Shown: positions 25,791 through 35,320, counted from the stretch's first letter. The stretch: 64,000 bases of DNA from BJGV01 sp965205785 (GCA_965205785.1 OZ242188.1:2046001-2110000); one strand, 5' to 3'. Program-made: numbers and translations. The notes: generated by a model not told the origin, from the letters alone.

Positions 25791-27224
25791 ATGTCCAGAA
25801 AAATTGGACTGGTTCTTGGGCTGATCGCATTTATATATACTATCGTGTCAGCACCGCCTGCTAACATGAGCGAACAAGCTTGGTCCACTGCAGGTGTAGG
25901 CATGCTAATGGTAGCTTGGTGGGCCACTCTAGTTCTTCCTGTTCCAGTTACTTCATTACTTCCAATTGTTTTATTTCCACTAATAGGAATAAGCTCTGTT
26001 CGTGAAGCTGCAGCACCTTACGCCAATCCTGTAATATTCCTATTACTAGGTGGTTTTATAATTGCTACAGCTCTGCAACGCTGGCAATTACACAAACGAC
26101 TAGCATTATTGATTTTACGTTTGGCAGGTAGCCATCCACAGGCAATTGTAGGAGGCTTCATGTTTGCTAGTGCATTTTTGTCCATGTGGATCAGTAACAC
26201 TGCAACGACGATTATGATGCTGCCCATTGCAATATCACTTGCTCAAGTCATGCTTGAGGATCAGTCTAAAGAAATAACTGACAAATTTACTATTTGTCTC
26301 TTGTTAGGAATTGCTTATGCAGCAAGTATCGGAGGACTTGGCACCTTAATTGGCACGCCTCCCAATGCAATGATGGCAGCCTTCATGACTGAAACCTATG
26401 ATATCAACATTGGATTTGCCAAATGGATGTCTTTTGGCATACCAATCATATGCCTTCTGTTACCAATCGCATGGCTGTTATTAACACGGTTAGTATTCAC
26501 TTTTGATCTGCCACATAATAATTCTACTGTTAAAACTGTAGTCGATGAACTAGAGTCTATGGGCCCTATAAGTACACCGGAGAAACGTACAGCAATTGTC
26601 TTTTCTCTTATTGCTTTGGCTTGGGTAATACGACCAATCTTGCAACAACTTCCTGGTCTATCTGAATTAAGCGATACAACTATAGCTATAGGAGGCGCAA
26701 TTACACTTTTTATAATCCCATCAGGAGATAAACTGAAAAAAAACACTATGCTACTGAACTGGACAACAGCTGCAAATATTCCTTGGGGTGTATTACTACT
26801 ATTTGGTGGTGGCCTTAGTCTAGCAGCTATGATAAGCAGCAGCGGGCTAGCTATCTGGTTAGGTGGCGTATTATCTGTACTTACTAATTTTCATATATTT
26901 ATTCTTATATTGTCCATCGTTACACTAGTTGTATTTCTGACCGAACTTACTAGTAATACAGCAACTACTGCAACACTTCTGCCTGTTTTGGGTGGCATTG
27001 CAACTGCAGCGTATATAGAACCAATGTTGCTAATTGCACCAATGGCCCTTGCTGCAAGCTGTGCTTTTATGTTGCCTGTTGCTACTGCTCCAAATGCAAT
27101 TGTGTTTGGTTCAGGTAAAGTATCAATTCCACAGATGGCTAAAGCTGGATTTTGCCTAAATCTCTTAGTCATTACACTTATCACCCCAATGGCTTATCTA
27201 TTAATTCCAATAATTTTCCTGTAA
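25791..27224 (+). CDS. SLC13/DASS-family anion-sodium symporter
   Basis: A 477-residue inner-membrane transporter with about 11-12 helices. Family signatures are SNTATT (near residue 139), YAASIGGLGTLIGTPPNAMM (near 185-205) and the mirrored TSNTATTATLLPV (near 390), the two helical-hairpin substrate sites of the divalent anion:Na+ symporters. Substrate is probably a dicarboxylate or an inorganic divalent anion. AAGGTGAATTATTA precedes ATG 25791. Confidence 0.9.
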   Translation: MSRKIGLVLGLIAFIYTIVSAPPANMSEQAWSTAGVGMLMVAWWATLVLPVPVTSLLPIVLFPLIGISSVREAAAPYANPVIFLLLGGFIIATALQRWQLHKRLALLILRLAGSHPQAIVGGFMFASAFLSMWISNTATTIMMLPIAISLAQVMLEDQSKEITDKFTICLLLGIAYAASIGGLGTLIGTPPNAMMAAFMTETYDINIGFAKWMSFGIPIICLLLPIAWLLLTRLVFTFDLPHNNSTVKTVVDELESMGPISTPEKRTAIVFSLIALAWVIRPILQQLPGLSELSDTTIAIGGAITLFIIPSGDKLKKNTMLLNWTTAANIPWGVLLLFGGGLSLAAMISSSGLAIWLGGVLSVLTNFHIFILILSIVTLVVFLTELTSNTATTATLLPVLGGIATAAYIEPMLLIAPMALAASCAFMLPVATAPNAIVFGSGKVSIPQMAKAGFCLNLLVITLITPMAYLLIPIIFL

Positions 27225-27348
27225 CAAGTTAATTGACATGACTGAAATCAATGATGGCAATATATTTCTATTGAAATTAAACTAAATGCAACCATATATT
27301 CTATATGAACAAAATATACCTAGTTTAATTTACATTAAAGGAAAAAAA

Positions 27349-27669
27349 ATGGATTCAAAAGATGAATTTATCCGTAAGATGCATTCAAATCTCGATCGGC
27401 TAAATAATAAAATAGATGCTCTTGTTACTAAAATAGAACAAACTGAAGAAGAGCTCAATAATGAATACCATCAACAAGTCTCAACATTAAAAAGCAAGCA
27501 TGATGAAATTCGTAAAAAACTTAATCATATTGAAGAGTCAGGTGAAAATGCATGGGAAGATATGCAAGCGGGTGTTGAATTGGCCTGGGAAGATGTAAAT
27601 ATGGGAATTGATACGGCATGGGATGCCATTAGTGAGGCTATAAATTCAGCAAAATCTCGTTTTAAATAA
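27349..27669 (+). CDS. Coiled-coil stress protein (sll1863-like)
   Basis: A 106-residue protein with start ATG 27349 behind AAAGGAA; a longer frame from 27286 has no ribosome-binding site. Residues 5-75 form a long coiled coil (DRLNNKIDALVTKIEQTEEELNNEYHQQ). Then follow three Trp-containing units (NAWEDMQAGVE, AWEDVNMGID, AWDAISEAINSA), the hallmark of the sll1863-like coiled-coil stress proteins. The role is unknown; they are induced by stress in cyanobacteria. Convergent with the nuclease gene. Confidence 0.8.
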   Translation: MDSKDEFIRKMHSNLDRLNNKIDALVTKIEQTEEELNNEYHQQVSTLKSKHDEIRKKLNHIEESGENAWEDMQAGVELAWEDVNMGIDTAWDAISEAINSAKSRFK

Positions 27670-27700
27670 TCGTTATCAAAGAAGAGGTACTTCTAATTGA

Positions 27701-29089
27701 TTACAACTCAAGAATATCTCCTTCCTGTGGTACGTTAACCCGTAGACCCAGTTTTTGGCTTATATGTGCACAAAACTCCTGTTTAGTCTGCTTCTCACCA
27801 TGCACGACGTGAACAAAAGGATCACTATTAAAACTGCTCATCCACCGCGTTAAATCATCTATGTCTCCATGAGCAGACAACCCTCCCACCGTATGGATCC
27901 TCGCATGCACTGAATAGAGCGCGCCATGTATTTTGACTTCCTCATGACCATCCACTAACTTCCGACCTAACGTACCATTCGCCTGATACCCAACAATCAT
28001 TATGTGAGCACCTTTTTTAGAAATATTGTGCTTTAAGTGATGAATTATCCGCCCACCATTACACATTCCACTACCAGCAATAATAATACCCCCTGTTTTA
28101 ATATTATTAATAGCCATCGAATCTTCTACAGTAGAACACAAATGTAAATTTTTTAATTGCGGCATTTCATTGACCTTGCGTCTGAGCTGAGTAGCTTCCT
28201 TATCATACAAATGCGGATACTCCCAATACACCTTACTTGCCTTAATAGCCATTGGGCTATCAAGAAATATTTTCCAGCGATCCAACTCCCATTCTTTATA
28301 ATAAACACCCATAAAATAAAGAATTTCCTGGCTACGGCCTATAGAAAAAGCAGGGATTAATAAATTCCCGCTCTCATGTCGAGCCATGCTAATAATTTTA
28401 CCAATTTCATCTATCATTTTTTGCTGATTACGATGACGACGATTTCCGTAAGTACTTTCAATCAATACATGATCTGCAAACTGGATCACGGCTGGATCAT
28501 TAAGAATAGGAGTATTGTACTGACCTAGATCACCACTAAAAACGATTTTCTGCTCTCTACCTTCTTCTTCTACCCATATCTCTATACTACTGGAACCCAG
28601 GATATGCCCTGCATCCTGAAAACATATATGGATTCCCGGAAGTATTTCTCGTTTTTCTCTATAACGTAATCCAACAAAATTTTCCAGTGATTTCTGAGCA
28701 TCTTTAATTGTATAAAGTGACTCAATTAGTGGCTTCTTATTTTTGTTACGCCATTTATTCTCGTACTCAGCATCACGCTCCTGCAAAGATGCCGAATCTT
28801 GTAACATGATCTTGCATAGATCACATGTAGCGTTCTGAGCATAGATCGGACCACGATAACCTTGCCTGATTAGTAAAGGAACTCTACCAGAATGATCAAT
28901 ATGGCCGTGACTTAGTACAACTGCATTAATTTTATCCGGTGAGAATGGAAAGGGCTCCCGGTTCTTGGCTTCAATTTCACGCCTTCCCTGAATTAAACCA
29001 CAATCCAATAGCACTAATTGACTATTGGTTCGGAGGATATGGCAGGAACCAGTTATACCACTAGTAGCCCCATAAAATTCTAAATGCAT
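27701..29089 (-). CDS. Beta-CASP metallo-beta-lactamase nuclease (YSH1/CPSF-like)
   Basis: A 462-residue protein. The zinc motif HGHIDHSG holds His61, His63, Asp65 and His66. The beta-CASP region includes VLIESTYGNRRHR, PAFSIGRSQEILY and the later GGIIIAGSGMCNGGRI and VGYQANGTLGRKL, then SAHGDIDDL near the C-terminus. Such enzymes cut or trim RNA. The full length and all metal ligands are present. Bacterial members of this type are often monocistronic and of unresolved substrate. Confidence 0.92.
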   Translation of the reverse strand: MHLEFYGATSGITGSCHILRTNSQLVLLDCGLIQGRREIEAKNREPFPFSPDKINAVVLSHGHIDHSGRVPLLIRQGYRGPIYAQNATCDLCKIMLQDSASLQERDAEYENKWRNKNKKPLIESLYTIKDAQKSLENFVGLRYREKREILPGIHICFQDAGHILGSSSIEIWVEEEGREQKIVFSGDLGQYNTPILNDPAVIQFADHVLIESTYGNRRHRNQQKMIDEIGKIISMARHESGNLLIPAFSIGRSQEILYFMGVYYKEWELDRWKIFLDSPMAIKASKVYWEYPHLYDKEATQLRRKVNEMPQLKNLHLCSTVEDSMAINNIKTGGIIIAGSGMCNGGRIIHHLKHNISKKGAHIMIVGYQANGTLGRKLVDGHEEVKIHGALYSVHARIHTVGGLSAHGDIDDLTRWMSSFNSDPFVHVVHGEKQTKQEFCAHISQKLGLRVNVPQEGDILEL

Positions 29090-29265
29090 GAGTAATCTGC
29101 TTGGCTATATTTAAATAAAGAATAAAAGAAAAATAACTAGTAGACAAGGTCATTTAACTTGGTTGAGACAGGTTCAATTCATCAGTGAATTTAATATAAA
29201 ATACACTTTTATATCAAATCAAGAAATAAAGTCTTAATATTAAAATAAAAAATTAAGGAGTAACC

Positions 29266-30015
29266 ATGCCTCTTAAAAATTCAAAACTCACTATTCTTAT
29301 TATCTTAAGTTTAATAATAATCAGCCCTATAACATGGGCTTCAAATAATGAAAATCGATATATAACTGTAACCGGTCATGGGAAGATTTCAGCTATACCT
29401 GATACAGCATGGGTGACTAGTGGGGTTAACACACAAGCTAAAACAGCTACTAAGGCACTAAATGATAACAATACTTTAATGGAAGCAGTAATTGAAGTTT
29501 TAAAAAAGGCTAACATCAAAAATAAAGATATTCAAACTTCTGGTTTTAATGTGCATCCTATTTATGATCACTCTAAGCGTACAAGCTACGAAAAGCCTTA
29601 CTCACCGAAAATTACAGGCTACAGGGTGTCTAATTCTATAACCGTAAAAATAATAAATACTAATAAGCTAGGCAAGTTGCTTGATGAATTAGTAAGCTCT
29701 GGAAGCAACCAAATATCGGGAGTAAGATTTGGATTTAATGATAATCAGAAATTACTTGATGAGGCACGGAAACGCGCGATATCTGATGCCGAAAAAAAAG
29801 CAAAGCTTTATGCGCAAACTGCTGGGGTTGATGTAGGTAATATTATTAGTATTAGTGAGTTAGGCGCTAGATTGCCTCAACCAGTTTATCGCAATATGGA
29901 AATGCGCCAGGCAAAAACAATGGCAGATGCTAGTATGGTACCTGTTGTAAGTGGAGAACAAGTCATTTCCGCATCAGTGAATGTAATATATGAGTTAATG
30001 AATAAGGGTGATTGA
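29266..30015 (+). CDS. SIMPL-domain (DUF541) exported protein
   Basis: A 249-residue protein with a signal peptide ending in TWAS (residue about 26). The mature part matches DUF541/SIMPL: RYITVTGHGKISAIPDTAWVTSGV, IKNKDIQTSGFNVHPIY and a C-terminal section ISASVNVIYEL. Periplasmic; the family includes the oxidative-stress protein YggE. AAGGAGTAACC precedes the ATG. Confidence 0.9.
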   Translation: MPLKNSKLTILIILSLIIISPITWASNNENRYITVTGHGKISAIPDTAWVTSGVNTQAKTATKALNDNNTLMEAVIEVLKKANIKNKDIQTSGFNVHPIYDHSKRTSYEKPYSPKITGYRVSNSITVKIINTNKLGKLLDELVSSGSNQISGVRFGFNDNQKLLDEARKRAISDAEKKAKLYAQTAGVDVGNIISISELGARLPQPVYRNMEMRQAKTMADASMVPVVSGEQVISASVNVIYELMNKGD

Positions 30016-30124
30016 CTAAAATAAACACAAGAAAATTTCTAGATGATACTTTATGCAAGTAAATTATCAAATTGACTTTATTTATAGTAGTCCAATTCTC
30101 AATATCTTAATGGATTCATAAATA

Positions 30125-30397
30125 TTAGAAGTGATATTGTAATAATGGACTGTCATCTTTATTATCATACACACGACGATTTTTGTTTCGTCTTATTGTG
30201 TAATCATCAATATTGCGATGATTAACCTCAACCTGAGTAACAGGCCCTCTCGCATCTTCCACCTGCTTAACTTCATTCCCTTTGTCTAAGGACTCACGCT
30301 CAATTTTTTCAAGATAATAATTATCTAAAAAAATCAGGTCACCAGCATGTGCCTGATACATAAGAAAGAATAATATTACAGAAATAAATATTCTCAT
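30125..30397 (-). CDS. Small exported hypothetical protein
   Basis: A 90-residue protein. Residues 1-18 are a signal peptide ending in AHA-G. The mature part is polar and charged (YYLEKIERESLDKGNEVKQVEDARG, RRNKNRRVYDNKDDS) with no Cys. It could be a periplasmic chaperone-like or structural peptide. It lies 80 bases downstream of the gene at 30478 on the same strand. Unknown family. Confidence 0.6.
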   Translation of the reverse strand: MRIFISVILFFLMYQAHAGDLIFLDNYYLEKIERESLDKGNEVKQVEDARGPVTQVEVNHRNIDDYTIRRNKNRRVYDNKDDSPLLQYHF

Positions 30398-30477
30398 GGC
30401 TATATTTTTAAGACAATCAAAAAGTTACTCATAGTTGCAATAATATATTCAAATAAACGTACTGTTTGGCACCCTCA

Positions 30478-30789
30478 TTATCCAGGGATCCTCGTTACGC
30501 ATGATGGATTTATCAATATAGCATGGAGTGCGCCATGTACATCATAAAATTCTAATTTAATTTTTCCCTGACCGACAGATCCTTGAATTAAATGTTTTTT
30601 ACCAATTTCTGCTCTTAAAACTTTCTGCTCGGATTCTGGAAGCCCTAGAAACATTTCCAAAGGAAGTGTCAATAACTTAACCGTATCCCCTTTTCTGAGA
30701 AGTGTCCCTTTATGATCAAAAAAAGCTTTTCTTGATACAGACTTTTTAGTTAATTTACTTTTATTAGGGTCAACAGTTTTTTTATTCAT
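30478..30789 (-). CDS. Small protein of the PSCVTR paralogue family, copy B
   Basis: A 103-residue protein homologous to the product at 23836-24093, ending in NPSCVTRIPG. It has an extra 20-residue Lys/Ser-rich N-terminus (KKTVDPNKSKLTKKS). Core: LRKGDTVKLLTLP, LGLPESEQKVLRAEIG, KHLIQGSVGQGKIKLEFYDVHG. No function known. Confidence 0.65.
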   Translation of the reverse strand: MNKKTVDPNKSKLTKKSVSRKAFFDHKGTLLRKGDTVKLLTLPLEMFLGLPESEQKVLRAEIGKKHLIQGSVGQGKIKLEFYDVHGALHAILINPSCVTRIPG

Positions 30790-31194
30790 AATTAATATTT
30801 AACCAGTTGATTAACCGGTTATTACAATAATAAATTGTATGAAATATTTAATAATTCACACACAGAGTCAACTTATAATTTTATGAAGGAACTCTATACC
30901 TTCAGTATCTCTTATTTACTTGAAAGCATATTCCATGCCAGTAATTATCTATATAATTAAATTATAAATATATAAAATCTAAGTGCCCAAAACTGTCACA
31001 AATTACGGTTCTTTGTCATATCTTAATGGCAAGTTTACATCAACCCTAAATAGCATCAATTAACAACAACCACTCTAAAAATAATGAAGCACTAAGTACT
31101 AATTTTGTGTAACACTTATGCTAATTATTCTCTGTTTTAGAATCACCTAAGATATTTTTTTATGAAAGCGTAATTATTATTTTATGAGTCTCAA
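30790..31194. other. Divergent intergenic region
   Basis: About 400 AT-rich bases between the reverse-strand PSCVTR gene and the forward VanX-like gene. Promoters for both must be here. CTGTCAC at 30993 and TTGTCAT at 31013 resemble PhoB half-sites but are 20, not 22, bases apart. No gene seen. Confidence 0.35.
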
Positions 31195-31882
31195 ATGTAC
31201 AGAAAAGTACTTTATTTATCTTTTATTATAAGCTACATAGTTTCAATTAACGTTATGGCTAAAGACATACCAAATAGTTTTGTTGAACTCAAGATATATA
31301 TACCTACTATAAATCTAGATATACGCTATTTCACCTCAAACAATTTTGTAGGCGCACCAATTGATGGTTACAAAAGCTCCAAAGCTTTACTCTCAATACA
31401 TGCAGCAATGGCTCTTAAGAATGTTCAAATCTGAGCTTGCTTCATTTGGACTTGGCTTGAAGATTTATGATGCATATCGACCGCAACAAGCTGTTGATCA
31501 TTTTATACGCTGGGCAAAAGATCCGAATGACATAAAAATGAAATTAAACTACTACCCTGAAATGGATAAAGAAGATCTATTTGAAGAGGGTTACCTTATT
31601 AATAAGTCTAGTCACTCTAGAGGAAGTGCTGTAGATGTATCAATTGTCTCTTTACATAAAACTGACCCTATAGAACTAGATATGGGTACAAACTGGGATT
31701 TCTTCGGTCCTGATTCTTGGCCTCATAGCTTTACAGTAACGCCACAACAACGTGCAAATAGAATGTTTTTATACCATATGATGCGTAAACACGGCTTTAA
31801 ACCACACGATAAAGAATGGTGGCACTTTACATTAGAAGATGAACCCTATCCTGATCAGTATTTTAATACTCCTATACAGTAA
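31195..31882 (+). pseudogene. VanX/DdpX-like D-Ala-D-Ala dipeptidase, frameshifted
   Basis: The first part (ATG 31195) gives a signal peptide ending in NVMA, then FVELKIYIPTINLDIRYFTSNNFVGAPIDGY, and stops at 31432-31434. The continuation in another frame reads SELASFGLGLKIYDAYRPQQAVDHF (31434 onward) to 31882. Deleting one A in CAAATC (31426-31429) joins them as LKNVQSELASFG. All catalytic elements are present across the joined frame: AYRP (substrate Arg), SHSRGSAVD (zinc His and Asp) and EWWH (general base Glu and zinc His). The intact enzyme would be about 228 residues, exported, and would cut D-alanyl-D-alanine for cell-wall recycling. No van resistance genes adjoin it. Confidence 0.88.
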
Positions 31883-31973
31883 TATTTGATTCATTTATAA
31901 ATTATCCATTCTGCTCCTTTCTAAGGAATAGAACTGCTTTAAGTAATCACCTTACTTTATCAATTTTAATGCC

Positions 31974-32615
31974 ATGCTTAATCCACTGAAATTTCTATCG
32001 TTACAAGCAAGAAAACCCACGGGATTATTTGGACAATATGTCATGACAGGCATATTTAACATTATAAATGCCGATCTAAACTCATTGGTTAAACAAATAA
32101 TGGCTCCTAAAATAAATGACAAAATTCTAGAAATTGGATTTGGTTCCGGAAAACTAATACATGAAATAGCTAAAACTACTACTGAAGGAATTGTTGAGGG
32201 AATTGATCTCTCCGATATAATGTTAAATCAAGCAAGTAAGGTAAATAAGCAATATATATCAACCGGCATCGTAAAACTTCAAAAGGGTGAATGTATTAAC
32301 CTTCCATATGATAACGAATCATTTGATAAGTTATGCTCAGTAAATACCTTATATTTTCTGGGGGATCCAGATAAATGCTTCCAGGAAATGTTTCGTGTTC
32401 TAAAGCATGAAGGAAAAATAGCGATCGGATTCCGGGATGACATACAAATGAAAGACCTAAATCTAAATAGAGATATATTTAATGTCTATTCGCTGAATGA
32501 AGTAGTTGATCTATTAACTAATTCAGGATTTTCTGATGCACAAATAGTAAAAAAGGATGGGAAGTGGTTAATGTCCTACTGTGCTGTGGCCACCAAGCCA
32601 ACAGCACAGTATTAA
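31974..32615 (+). CDS. Class I SAM-dependent methyltransferase
   Basis: A 213-residue cytosolic enzyme. Motif I is ILEIGFGSGK (residues 51-60), followed by an acidic strand GIDLSDIML (motif II), and NLPYDNESFDKLCSVNTLYFLGDP (motif IV). The VLKHEGKIAIG element is motif V-like. It belongs to the UbiE/Coq5-like Methyltransf_11 group. The substrate is not readable from sequence. The start at ATG 31974 lacks a good ribosome-binding site. Confidence 0.85.
   Translation: MLNPLKFLSLQARKPTGLFGQYVMTGIFNIINADLNSLVKQIMAPKINDKILEIGFGSGKLIHEIAKTTTEGIVEGIDLSDIMLNQASKVNKQYISTGIVKLQKGECINLPYDNESFDKLCSVNTLYFLGDPDKCFQEMFRVLKHEGKIAIGFRDDIQMKDLNLNRDIFNVYSLNEVVDLLTNSGFSDAQIVKKDGKWLMSYCAVATKPTAQY
32577..32611 (+). 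terminator. Hairpin at the end of the methyltransferase gene
   Basis: TACTGTGCTGT (32577-32587) and ACAGCACAGTA (32601-32611) are perfect 11-bp complements. The hairpin overlaps the last codons. A second short stem, AGCCC with GGGCT around a T-rich loop, follows at about 32625-32642. There is no T tract right after the first stem, so termination is only likely. Confidence 0.4.
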
Positions 32616-32674
32616 CATTAATTTAGCCCTTTTTGTGGGGGCTGCTGCTACTCACTTATAAAAAAACAAGCAAC

Positions 32675-34051
32675 TTAGAGTAGGAATGAGAACATATGAT
32701 GAGTCTCAGTTAATTCTTTGAGCTGATCACCTGAAATGTCCTTATGAGTCTTACGTTTAATCATTCCCAATGCTGCTTTGTCCGTATATGCCTGGAAAGA
32801 CATTTTTAAGACTCCGCCTTTCATATTTGTAGCCCCTGCTTCCGTAAGCACAATATGATACTGCTTCCCATTACTGGTACCAGGAAGAATAGTAGTTGCT
32901 TCACCGTTATCGATACGCTCAACTGCGTTATCTATAACCTGCTGCGCCTTACCTCCAATCATAGTTAATGAGCCTGGAACAATATTTGCTTTCAATGTAC
33001 CGTTATTATTGAAGTTGCAATCAACAGCAACAGTATTTGCACCGGCTTTTGCTGTTTTAGCCAACTTGAGGTATTTAACGCTAGCACGTTTACAATAAAT
33101 TCCCAGAGATGGTTGGATTTCTTTAACCAACTCAGTAAATCCAGATGCTAAATACATTTTATCGGTTTCAGCTTTTTGCTGCTCAAACTTTTCTGCAGAG
33201 GAAGCAATTTGTGAATCTAAAAGCTGTCGATTTTCAGCAATTTTTGACTTCATATTCTTTACACTGGAAGATACTGAATCGATATTATCCTGTATTCCCC
33301 CAAGATCAACATTCTGAGTTGGTGCTGATGCAGGAGTAAAGAAATTGAAAAAAGCCACTGCCAAAGCAATCAGGGAAATGAAAATTGCACTTCTTCCATT
33401 ATTATTTTTTGGGGCTGAAAAATCAGCAGGTGCTTCTATAGGTGCTCTTTGTTCTTCCACGGGTTTTTTCTCTACTTTCTTAGTTTTTGCTTTAACTTCT
33501 TTAGCTTTCTTTTCATCTTCCATAGGTTTTTTCTCCTCTTCCATTGTTTTCATCTCCTCCTTAGTTTTTATTTCAACTTCCTTTGCTTTCTTTTTTTCTT
33601 CCTGAAGAACCTTCCTTAATTCAGCTTCCTGCGCCTTTTTCTCAGCTTGCTGAACTCTCTTTATCTCTGCTTCTCGAGCTTTTTTCTCGATTTCCTGAAC
33701 TCTTGACATTTCCGCTTCCCGTGCTTTCTTCTCTGCATCCCGAATTCTTTTCTCTGCTTCTCTAAATTTCTTCTCTTCTTCCTGGGCTCTCTTTCTCATT
33801 TCCTCCTGGGCTTTCTTTTTTGCTTCCTGAGCTTTTTTCTCTGTTTCTTTGGCTTTCTTCTTTATTTCCTTGTCTTTTTCTACTTTTATAACTTTTTTTG
33901 CTGCCCCTTTAGCTACTTTAGCTTTCTTTACTTTTTTCTCTGTTTCTTTAGCATTAATCTGAATTTTTTTAGTTTTATTCTGTGTTACCTTGGCTTTTTT
34001 CGCTATTTTCTTGTCTTTTTTTTCTTTCATAGCTTTCTTTTCTTCTGACAT
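32675..34051 (-). CDS. Lys/Glu-rich coiled-coil membrane protein
   Basis: A 458-residue protein in three parts. Residues 1-215 are nearly pure Lys/Glu/Ala with many KKAKE and EAEKKAREAE units, a long cytosolic charged coiled coil. Residues about 222-245 (SAIFISLIALAVAFFNFFTPAS) form one membrane helix. Residues 255-310 are a second coiled coil (VSSSVKNMKSKIAENRQLLDSQIASSAEKFEQQKAETDKMY), then a beta-rich outer domain with two Cys (YCKRASVK, VDCNFNNNG). The charged N-terminus resembles TolA-like rods, but the topology is reversed. It may be a spacer or tether across the membrane. No TolQ/R or Pal genes adjoin it. Confidence 0.7.
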   Translation of the reverse strand: MSEEKKAMKEKKDKKIAKKAKVTQNKTKKIQINAKETEKKVKKAKVAKGAAKKVIKVEKDKEIKKKAKETEKKAQEAKKKAQEEMRKRAQEEEKKFREAEKRIRDAEKKAREAEMSRVQEIEKKAREAEIKRVQQAEKKAQEAELRKVLQEEKKKAKEVEIKTKEEMKTMEEEKKPMEDEKKAKEVKAKTKKVEKKPVEEQRAPIEAPADFSAPKNNNGRSAIFISLIALAVAFFNFFTPASAPTQNVDLGGIQDNIDSVSSSVKNMKSKIAENRQLLDSQIASSAEKFEQQKAETDKMYLASGFTELVKEIQPSLGIYCKRASVKYLKLAKTAKAGANTVAVDCNFNNNGTLKANIVPGSLTMIGGKAQQVIDNAVERIDNGEATTILPGTSNGKQYHIVLTEAGATNMKGGVLKMSFQAYTDKAALGMIKRKTHKDISGDQLKELTETHHMFSFLL

Positions 34052-34344
34052 AAGTTATTTATAAAAATTCTTATAATATGCTAAGTAGCTGTATTTAAAT
34101 CATTAATTAATTAATCAGGCCACATAGACAGCCAAACAACAACTGTTTGATTCTCATTCACAGCTATAAGGATCAGTTGAGTATACTAGATAAACTTACA
34201 GGATTAAATCTCGAATTAAATAAACTTGTAATATTTATATGGTTTATTGTTAGAGTTGTAATAAATATTTATCAGTGTAGGTAATAATAATACACTAATA
34301 AAACTTGCTTCATTTGTCTAATTTTAGCCTTAATTAACTTATTT

Positions 34345-34479
34345 TTAATTGTGGTATTTTCTACGGCGCATGCTTCCAAAGCCCGCCAAACTAAGCCCTA
34401 TAAGCACAAGAAAAGCACACATAAAGAACATCGTAATTCCTAGTATCGGCTTCTTTAAAATTTCTTTTAGTTTTAGCAT
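34345..34479 (-). CDS. 44-residue single-helix membrane peptide
   Basis: ATG 34479 preceded by GGAGACTTTTT, ending TAA at 34345. LKLKEILKKPILG is basic, then ITMFFMCAFLVLIGLSLAGFG is a membrane helix, then SMRRRKYHN. It lies 40 bases downstream of the Sel1 gene on the same strand and may be co-transcribed. Too short for automatic gene calls. Confidence 0.55.
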   Translation of the reverse strand: MLKLKEILKKPILGITMFFMCAFLVLIGLSLAGFGSMRRRKYHN

Positions 34480-34519
34480 AAAAAGTCTCCTTTATAAAAC
34501 TATAAACTGACTTTATTTC

Positions 34520-35320
34520 TTATTTACAGTTCTTAAAACTTTTCTTTTCACAAATACGCGCCATCTCTTGCGCATTAATAATTTCGGAAACCGTCATCTC
34601 TGTGGCTATCCAGGTACGATCTTCCTTTGCATTCATATTTCCTTTATTCGCAACAAGGTCAAACCACATGTAAGCACGAGTATAATCTTGCCTTATACCC
34701 TGTCCGCTTAAATATAATAAGCCAAGATTATATTGAGAAAATGCATCTCCCTGCTCTGCGGCAAGACGATACCATTTTGCTGCTTCTTTATAATCCTGAG
34801 TAACACCCACTCCATATAAATATGCGGATCCAAGCGTATTCTGCGAGATTGTTCCTCCCTGTTCTGCTGCTAAACGATGCCACTTAACTGCTTCTTGATA
34901 GTCTTGAGATACGCCATTACCATATAGATAGGACATGCCAAGGACGGTTTGCGCAGAAATCTCTCCCTGCTCTGCGGCAAGTCGTAACCATTTTATTGAT
35001 TCTTTGCTATCTTTTGCTACGCCCAAGCCAATATCATACATTCCACCAAGTTTACTTTGAGAATATGCATCACCTTGTTCTGCAGCGAGATGAAACCATT
35101 TTGATGCTTTAGAATAATCCTGATGAACACCTTTACCTTTGAAATACATCTGGCCAAGCAAACTTTGAGCTATAGCATCCCCTTCTATGGCAATCGGGTA
35201 AAGTAGTTCCAGAATTTTAGTATGCTGATCAACTTCTGAACTTTTCTTAAATAAGTCTGCCTTTATAATACTACTGAAAAGCGATAACAGAATGGCCAGA
35301 ATTAGAATCCGAATTCTCAT
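34520..35320 (-). CDS. Sel1-repeat exported protein, intact
   Basis: A 266-residue protein. Signal peptide ends near IKA-D (residue 21). Six Sel1 units follow with period about 36 (AQSLLGQMYFKGKGVHQDYSKASKWFHLAAEQGD and so on), and the tail CEKKSFKNCK is the same type as in the frameshifted Sel1 gene at 16572 (CEKKNYKGCK). That shows a dispersed family of three. Such proteins organise complexes in the periplasm or at the envelope. AGAGAGGAATG precedes the start. Confidence 0.88.
   Translation of the reverse strand: MRIRILILAILLSLFSSIIKADLFKKSSEVDQHTKILELLYPIAIEGDAIAQSLLGQMYFKGKGVHQDYSKASKWFHLAAEQGDAYSQSKLGGMYDIGLGVAKDSKESIKWLRLAAEQGEISAQTVLGMSYLYGNGVSQDYQEAVKWHRLAAEQGGTISQNTLGSAYLYGVGVTQDYKEAAKWYRLAAEQGDAFSQYNLGLLYLSGQGIRQDYTRAYMWFDLVANKGNMNAKEDRTWIATEMTVSEIINAQEMARICEKKSFKNCK

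Noticed and set aside
30993..31020. PHO box before the VanX-like gene
   Set aside because: The two CTGTCA-like heads are 20 bases apart, not a multiple of 11.
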